Positions 59,233 through 64,000 of a stretch of DNA of 64,000 nt are shown piece after piece. The notes beneath the pieces are model-generated. The model was not told the DNA's origin, made no database searches, and saw only the letters and a program-made list of their open reading frames with translations. The translations under genes and the position numbers were made by a program. Within the stretch, counting starts at the first letter, position 1. Each line of letters opens with the position of its first letter. Source of the stretch: JAFARE01 sp963777285. GTDB taxonomy: Bacteria > Chloroflexota > Dormibacteria > Aeolococcales > Aeolococcaceae. Location: the NCBI GenBank assembly GCA_963777285.1, contig CAVZPR010000001.1, positions 372,001 to 436,000 of the forward strand, written 5' to 3'.

Positions 59233-59976
59233 GTGCAGGGGGCGATGAACGACGAGCGGCGCATGACCATCGTGGAGCACCTCACGGAGCTCCGCCGGGT
59301 CTTGATCGTCTCGCTCGCAGCCTGGCTTGCCGGCACCATCGTCGCCTTCGTCTTCAACGGATTCGTGCTCGGTTTGCTGCTGGCACCGCTCAAGCTGATC
59401 CTGCGCAACTCGCACGACATCGTGTCGACCGCGATCTTCACCAGCCCCACGGAGGGGCTCACCGTCCCGATCAAGATCGCGGCGATCGTCGGCTTCATCC
59501 TCGCGCTCCCGGTGATCCTGTGGCAGGTGTGGTCGTTCGTCTCGCCGGGACTGCGGCCGGTGGAGCGCAAGTTCGTCGCTCCCTTCATCGGCTCGGCGCT
59601 GCTGCTGTTCGCCTGCGGCGCCGCGTTCGCGTACTTCGTGATGCCGATCGGGCTCGGCTTCCTGGCGGGATTCCTCGGCGGCAACGCCGTGTACTTCCCC
59701 GACATCAACCAGTACCTGAGCTTCTTCCTGCTGCTGGTGGCGATATTCGGCGTCACCTTCGAGATGCCCGTGGTGCTGGTGCTGCTCGGCGTGCTGCGGA
59801 TCATCTCGTCGCAGTGGCTGCGACGCCGGCGGCGTGCAGCGATCCTCATCATCATCGTGGCCGCGCTGATCGTCACGCCGGGTGCCGACCCCTTCACGCC
59901 CACGGCGCTGGCGATCCCGCTCATCCTCCTGTACGAGGCGTCGATCCTGGTGCTGAGCAAGGTGTTTCGCCGCTGA
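59233..59976 (+). CDS. tatC: Sec-independent translocase subunit TatC
   Basis: The protein has 247 residues from the GTG at 59233; the ATG at 59245 is equally possible. AGGAGG lies at 59217-59222. Six helices are recognisable. The N-terminal cytoplasmic part carries MTIVEHLTELRRVL, whose HL-E-R residues form the twin-arginine binding site. The family segments SPTEGLTVPIKIA, PVILWQVWSFVSPGL and ERKFVAPFI are present. It forms the receptor complex with TatA. Confidence 0.97.
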   Translation: MQGAMNDERRMTIVEHLTELRRVLIVSLAAWLAGTIVAFVFNGFVLGLLLAPLKLILRNSHDIVSTAIFTSPTEGLTVPIKIAAIVGFILALPVILWQVWSFVSPGLRPVERKFVAPFIGSALLLFACGAAFAYFVMPIGLGFLAGFLGGNAVYFPDINQYLSFFLLLVAIFGVTFEMPVVLVLLGVLRIISSQWLRRRRRAAILIIIVAALIVTPGADPFTPTALAIPLILLYEASILVLSKVFRR

Positions 59977-60698
59977 TGCGCCCCGACGCCCGAGCGCCGC
60001 ACGAGCTGCGTCCCACCACGATCGAGCTGCATGCCCTGCCGTACGCAGAGGGGAGTGCGCTGATCACGATGGGCGAGACGCGCGTGCTCTGCGCCGCCAG
60101 CGTCGAGGAGCGCATCCCGCAGTTTCGCAAGGGGACGGGAAGGGGATGGGTGACGGCGGAGTACTCGATGCTGCCCCGCAGCACCCAGACGCGCACCGAG
60201 CGTGACGGGCGCCGTGGTCGCGTCGACGGCCGCGTGCAGGAGATCCAGCGCCTCATCGGACGCAGCCTGCGCGCCGCGGTCGACTTTGCGGCGCTCGGGG
60301 AGCGAACCGTGATCGTCGACTGCGACGTGCTCGTGGCCGACGGCGGCACGAGGACCGCGTCGATCACCGGAGGCTACGTGGCGCTGGCTCTGGCGCTGGC
60401 CCGTACGCGTGCGGCCGGGCTCGCGGGCGAGGGCGTGCTCCGCCACCCGGTGGCCGCGGTCAGCGCCGGGATCGTCGCGGGCCAGCCGCGGCTCGACCTC
60501 TGCTACGTGGAGGACGCGGCCGCGGAGACCGACATGAACTGCGTCGCGTCGGGCGACGGCAGGTTCATCGAGCTGCAGGGCTCAGCCGAGCAGGAGCCCT
60601 TCTCCCGCCAGGAGATGGAGCAGCTGCTCGACCTCGCCTCGGGCGGCCTGCAACAGCTCTTCGAGATTCAGCGCACAGCCCTGGCGGAGCCCGGCTGA
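59976..60698 (+). CDS. rph: Ribonuclease PH
   Basis: The protein has 240 residues. The phosphorolytic 3'-5' exoribonuclease trims tRNA 3' ends. The conserved opening RPDARAPHELRPTTIEL, the active-site segment GWVTAEYSMLPRSTQTR and the RVQEIQRLIGRSLRA helix are present, as is DCDVLVADGGTRTASITG with the catalytic Asp residues. Its ATG overlaps the tatC stop (TGATG). rdgB follows after 23 bases, a common rph-rdgB pairing. Confidence 0.97.
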   Translation: MRPDARAPHELRPTTIELHALPYAEGSALITMGETRVLCAASVEERIPQFRKGTGRGWVTAEYSMLPRSTQTRTERDGRRGRVDGRVQEIQRLIGRSLRAAVDFAALGERTVIVDCDVLVADGGTRTASITGGYVALALALARTRAAGLAGEGVLRHPVAAVSAGIVAGQPRLDLCYVEDAAAETDMNCVASGDGRFIELQGSAEQEPFSRQEMEQLLDLASGGLQQLFEIQRTALAEPG

Positions 60699-60721
60699 CG
60701 GCGGGAGGTCCCGCCGGCGCC

Positions 60722-61327
60722 GTGCCCGGCCCCCGTCTGGTCCTGGCCAGCCGCAACCCCGGCAAGCTGCGCGAGCTGCGCCGCCTGCTGGCGCACCACT
60801 CCTGGCGCCTCGCGTCGCTCGACGACGTGCGTTTCGCGGGCGAGCTGGTGGAGGCAGGACCCGGCTACCTGGACAACGCCCTGGCCAAGGCGGCCGCCGT
60901 CTGCCTGGCGACGGGCCTTGCCGCCCTCGCCGACGACAGCGGGATCGAGGTCGACGCGCTGCGCGGCTGGCCGGGGCCGCTCTCCGCCCGCTGGATGGCC
61001 GGCAGCGACGCGGACCGCCTCCAGGGGCTCCTCCGCGAGGTGGAACGGCGCAGTCCGGACGACCGTCGCGTCCGCTACGTCTGCGTCGCGGCGCTGGCGC
61101 GTCCCGGCGCGGAGCCGGTCGCGGGGCGCGGCGAGACGCTGGGCGAGCTCGTCGAGCCGCGTGGCGCGGCGGGGTTCGGGTACGACCCTGCCTTCCTCTC
61201 GCGAGACCTGGGGATGACCTTCGGAGAGGCGGACGACGCGGGCAAGGACGGCGTGTCCCACCGCGCCCGGGCGCTGCGCCGCCTTGCGGAGTCGGGCGTG
61301 CTGGATCCTCCTCCCGCGTATCGCTGA
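60722..61327 (+). CDS. rdgB: dITP/XTP pyrophosphatase (RdgB/HAM1 family)
   Basis: The protein has 201 residues from a GTG start. It hydrolyses non-canonical purine triphosphates to monophosphates. LVLASRNPGKLRELR (the SxNxxKxxE-type motif) opens the protein, LADDSGIEVDALRGWPG holds the metal and base-recognition residues, and GFGYDPAFLS followed by DGVSHRARAL is the phosphate-binding end. The length is standard. It pairs with rph upstream. Confidence 0.96.
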   Translation: MPGPRLVLASRNPGKLRELRRLLAHHSWRLASLDDVRFAGELVEAGPGYLDNALAKAAAVCLATGLAALADDSGIEVDALRGWPGPLSARWMAGSDADRLQGLLREVERRSPDDRRVRYVCVAALARPGAEPVAGRGETLGELVEPRGAAGFGYDPAFLSRDLGMTFGEADDAGKDGVSHRARALRRLAESGVLDPPPAYR

Positions 61328-61345
61328 CCGGCCACGGCGGCACCG

Positions 61346-62167
61346 GTGCGGCACAATCCGCGCGTGGTCCCGGAGCGCCGCCCCGTGCTGGAGCGGATCC
61401 TGCCTCGCGCCGGGATCGTCGCCGCGGTGCTCGCGCTCGCGGGCGTCATCGCGTTCGCGGTCAGCATCGGCGCCGCGCGGCTCGACGCATCCAAGCTGCG
61501 GGCGGAGGGACTGCCGCGGGCGGCGCCGCCGTCGCCCACTCCGAAGCCGCTCACCGACGTGGGCCTGGCGCTGCTGCCCAACGTGGTGACCGTGGAGACC
61601 GAGCGGGCCTCGGACGAGGCGCTGGGCACCGGCTGGCTGTTCGACAATCGCGGCGACTTCGTCACCAACGCCCACGTGGTCGAGGGAGAGCTGAGCATCC
61701 GGATCACGGACCGTCGCGACCAGACCCATGTGGGCACGATCCTGGGGATCGATCAGACCACCGACATCGCGCTGGTGCACTGCAGCGGCGGGTTCCAGGG
61801 CACACCGCTCGCGGTCGACACCGATCCGCTGAACACGGTGCCGCTGGACGTGGTGGCGCTGGCGTCGAGCCGTGCCACCGGCCAGGGGGACCTGACCACG
61901 GAGACGATCACCGCGGTGCACCAGGACGTGCCGCTGCAGAGCGGGCAGGCGCCGCCGGGACCCGGCTCTCCCACCGTGTACCACGACATGCTCGACCTCG
62001 CCGGGTCTCGCATCTACCAGGGAAACAGCGGCGGGCCCGTCCTCGACGACGACGGACGTGTCGTGGGGATCGTCACCCTGGCCAGCCCGTCAGGGCCCGA
62101 GGCCTACGCCATCCCGGTCACCCGGGTGATCACCGAGCTGCGCCAGTTCGCTGCGCGCAGCGGGTGA
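61346..62167 (+). CDS. Membrane-anchored trypsin-like serine protease
   Basis: The protein has 273 residues from a GTG start. An N-terminal membrane helix (about 21-43) anchors an extracytoplasmic chymotrypsin-like domain. The triad is His110 in VTNAHVV, Asp140 in TTDIALV and Ser228 in GNSGGPV. It resembles the protease domain of HtrA/DegP but has no PDZ domain and ends soon after the catalytic Ser region. The longer proline linker (PPSPTPKPL) spaces it from the membrane. It probably acts in envelope quality control or cleaves a surface protein. GTG at 61364 is another possible start. Confidence 0.92.
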   Translation: MRHNPRVVPERRPVLERILPRAGIVAAVLALAGVIAFAVSIGAARLDASKLRAEGLPRAAPPSPTPKPLTDVGLALLPNVVTVETERASDEALGTGWLFDNRGDFVTNAHVVEGELSIRITDRRDQTHVGTILGIDQTTDIALVHCSGGFQGTPLAVDTDPLNTVPLDVVALASSRATGQGDLTTETITAVHQDVPLQSGQAPPGPGSPTVYHDMLDLAGSRIYQGNSGGPVLDDDGRVVGIVTLASPSGPEAYAIPVTRVITELRQFAARSG

Positions 62168-62206
62168 CGCGCGCCGCCATTGGGTATGGTCACCGATGGA
62201 GGCGCC

Positions 62207-63205
62207 ATGAGCATGGACACACAAGCCCGCGACTTCGACATCGTGATCGCCGGCGCCGGACCGGCGGGCCTGACCGCCGCGCTCTACGCCGGACGCAACA
62301 AGGAGCACGCGGTGCTGTTGGAGTCCAAGGCTCCCGGCGGCCAGCTGCTCAACACCGAGCTCATCGAGGACTATCCCGGCATCGCGTCGACGCTCGGCGT
62401 GGAGCTGGCGGAGACCATGGCGCAGCAGGCGACGCACTTCGGCACCGAGATGGTATCTGCCGAGGTGCAGGGCGTGCACGTGCGCGACGACGGCATCAAG
62501 GAGGTCAGCACCACGGCGGGCGTGTTCCGGGCCCCCGCGCTCATCCTCACCGCGGGCGGCAACCCGCGCAAGCTCGGTGTCGCCGGCGAGGAAGAGCTCG
62601 CAGGGCGCGGTGTGTCGTACTGCGCGGTCTGCGACGGCGCGTTCTTCCGCGACGTGCACCTCGCGGTCGTCGGCGGTGGCGATGCGGCGGTCGAGGAGGC
62701 GCTCTTCCTCACGCGCTACGCCAGCAAGGTGTCGATCATTCACCGCCGCGAACAGTTCCGCGCGCAGCCGATCCTTCTGGACGCGGCGCGCGCGCACGAC
62801 AAGGTCGACTTCATCCTGGACACGGTCGTCGAGTCGATCGATGGCGGTGATTCGGTGCGGCGCCTGTCGCTGCGCAACGTGCGCAGCGGCGAGACGAGCA
62901 CGCTCGACGTCGGCGGCGTCTTCATCTTCATCGGGTTCATCCCCAACACCGGGCTGCTCGACGTGCACGTCGAGCACGACGCCGCCGGCTACTACGTCAC
63001 CGATCCGATGACCATGATGACCAGCGTTCCCGGCGTCTTCGCGGCGGGCGACGTGCGCAGCCAGCTGACGCGGCAGATCACCACCGCGGTGGGTGACGCC
63101 ACCACGGCGACCATCGCTGCGAGCAAGTGGGTGGAGGAGTGGAAGCGCGGCCGGGCCGACACCCCGGAAGCGCTGGCCGAGGCGGCTGCGAGCGGGGCGG
63201 TCTGA
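62207..63205 (+). CDS. trxB: Thioredoxin reductase
   Basis: Flavoprotein of 332 residues from the ATG at 62207, with GGAGG just upstream. The FAD-binding motif is IAGAGPAGLTAALYAGR (14-30), the redox-active pair is Cys139/Cys142 in YCAVCDGAFF, the NADPH motif is VVGGGDAAVEEALFLTRYA, and GVFAAGDVRSQLTRQITTAVGDA is the FAD end. All residues needed are present. No thioredoxin gene is adjacent. Confidence 0.96.
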   Translation: MSMDTQARDFDIVIAGAGPAGLTAALYAGRNKEHAVLLESKAPGGQLLNTELIEDYPGIASTLGVELAETMAQQATHFGTEMVSAEVQGVHVRDDGIKEVSTTAGVFRAPALILTAGGNPRKLGVAGEEELAGRGVSYCAVCDGAFFRDVHLAVVGGGDAAVEEALFLTRYASKVSIIHRREQFRAQPILLDAARAHDKVDFILDTVVESIDGGDSVRRLSLRNVRSGETSTLDVGGVFIFIGFIPNTGLLDVHVEHDAAGYYVTDPMTMMTSVPGVFAAGDVRSQLTRQITTAVGDATTATIAASKWVEEWKRGRADTPEALAEAAASGAV

Positions 63206-63209
63206 CGCC

Positions 63210-63767
63210 GTGAGCATCGTCACCAAGGGTGGCGACGGCGGCGAGACGGGGCTGCTCTACGGAGGGCGCGTGCCCAAGGACGACCTGCACACCGAAGCGT
63301 ACGGCGCCCTGGACGAGGCGATATCGGCGCTGGGGCTGGCCCGGGCTCTGGAAACCGATGGGGCGCGCGCCGCGCGGCTGCTCACGCTGCAGCGGGAGCT
63401 CTTCGTGGTCGGCGCCGAGCTGGCCACCGGCGAGGGCCACCGCGGCGACCTGGAGAAGCACTTCGCGGTGGTGACCTCTGACATGGTCGAGGCGCTGCAC
63501 GCGCAGGTGCGCGAGCTCGAAGCGGCGGTGCAGCTGCCGCCCGGGTTCGTCATCCCCGGCGGCACGCCGGCGGCCGCGGCGCTGGACGTGGCGCGCACCC
63601 TGGTGCGGCGGGCGGAGCGGCGTGCCGTGGCGCTGCAGCGGGCAGGCGCGCTGCAGAATCGGGAGGTGCTGCGTTACCTGAACCGCTGCTCCGACCTGCT
63701 GTTCATGCTCGCGCGCGAAGCGGAGCAGGGCGCCACCACTCCGACGGGCGGGCACCGCAAGCGCTGA
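63210..63767 (+). CDS. Cob(I)alamin adenosyltransferase, PduO type
   Basis: The protein has 185 residues from the GTG at 63210. It transfers the adenosyl group of ATP to cob(I)alamin. The N-terminal ATP-binding segment TKGGDGGETGLLYGGRVPKDD, the AYGALDEAISALG helix and the C-terminal RTLVRRAERRAV and YLNRCSDLLFMLAR motifs define the PduO family. It follows trxB by 4 bases. No cobalamin biosynthesis or B12-dependent enzyme gene is in the window, and no B12 riboswitch was seen before it. Confidence 0.95.
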   Translation: MSIVTKGGDGGETGLLYGGRVPKDDLHTEAYGALDEAISALGLARALETDGARAARLLTLQRELFVVGAELATGEGHRGDLEKHFAVVTSDMVEALHAQVRELEAAVQLPPGFVIPGGTPAAAALDVARTLVRRAERRAVALQRAGALQNREVLRYLNRCSDLLFMLAREAEQGATTPTGGHRKR

Positions 63768-63778
63768 CCGCCGGCGCC

Positions 63779-64000
63779 TCAGTCGAGCAGGCGGCGGCAG
63801 CGCAGCGCCAGCCAGACGCGGTGCCGCTCCGCCGGGTCGTCGACGTCGATGCCGAGGTCGCGCAGGCGCCCGGCGCGGTACACGATCGTGTGGCGGTGCA
63901 CCCCGAGCTGCGCGGCCGCGTCACCGATCGACGCGGCAGTGACCAGCGCCTCGAGGGTCTCCAGCAGCTCGTCGCTGCGGGTGCGGCGCAACTCCAGCAG
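63779..64000 (-). CDS. PucR/CdaR-type transcriptional regulator, C-terminal part (cut by window end)
   Basis: Only the last 73 residues are present; the frame is open to the end of the window. They contain ELLETLEALVTAASIGDAAAQLGVHRHTIVYRAGRLRDLGIDVDDP, the C-terminal helix-turn-helix (HTH_30) that characterises PucR and CdaR regulators, with the final WLALRCRRLLD helix. The usual GGDEF-like and sensory domains would be outside. It converges on the cobalamin adenosyltransferase gene. Confidence 0.85.
   Translation of the reverse strand: MLELRRTRSDELLETLEALVTAASIGDAAAQLGVHRHTIVYRAGRLRDLGIDVDDPAERHRVWLALRCRRLLD

Overview
The window is a dense, GC-rich bacterial chromosome segment. GTG and TTG starts are common and many adjacent genes share ATGA or GTGA stop/start overlaps. 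The gene content (five-carbon-pathway heme cluster, TatA/TatC, Tat-exported DUF1800/DUF1501 pair, ECF sigma factors, SARP/BTAD regulator, KatG, MFS and ABC exporters, few outer-membrane signs) suggests a soil-type member of the Terrabacteria: Actinobacteria, Chloroflexota or a Dormibacteraeota-like lineage. I cannot fix the phylum from sequence alone.

Layout. 1-6111: the 3' part of katG, a large unknown secreted protein, a methyltransferase, a threonine-dehydratase-like enzyme and a 56-residue membrane protein. 6174-8313: a leftward operon (SCP2 sterol carrier, DUF971, enoyl-CoA hydratase/isomerase, alpha/beta hydrolase). 8432-13951: DUF1800 and DUF1501 Tat substrates, NfeD plus SPFH membrane scaffold proteins, rarA. 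14234-19000: an orphan NarL-type regulator, a HemL-like aminotransferase, tRNA-Cys, an MFS exporter, a HExxH protein and a cupin. 19116-24103: a frameshifted phosphotransferase coupled to a methyltransferase, converging on a large SARP/BTAD-AAA-TPR regulator. 24147-28945: a leftward sugar ABC importer operon (ROK regulator, lipoprotein binding protein, ATPase, permease) with palindromes upstream.

29096-34400 looks like a decayed island. It has a tRNA-Leu, remnants of a tyrosine recombinase directly behind it, then less GC-rich accessory genes (a secreted LCAT-like lipase with 126-bp C-terminal repeats, a small membrane protein, a zinc ribbon) and poorly coding DNA.

34405-40323 is the most striking part. 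Two ABC-2 exporters sit tail to tail, each with its own divergent regulator: an ECF41-type sigma factor on the left and a TetR protein with an unusual beta-rich C-terminal domain on the right. The left intergenic region holds two back-to-back copies of the ECF41 promoter pattern. The right one holds a palindrome and an extra half-site. Further on, an ECF sigma gene overlaps a Tat-anchored Rieske protein laid out like an anti-sigma factor (42064-43280). One of its cluster-ligand histidines is replaced by aspartate.

44230-52710 holds a histidine-rich membrane protein, a hydrolase/GNAT pair, murI with a polyprenyl synthase, an EEP-family phosphatase, three small membrane proteins and a DEDDh exonuclease. 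52826-63767 is a long rightward run: hemA-hemC-hemD-hemB, a membrane cyclophilin, hemL, tatA, tatC, rph, rdgB, a trypsin-like protease, trxB and a PduO-type cobalamin adenosyltransferase. The window ends inside a leftward PucR-type regulator.
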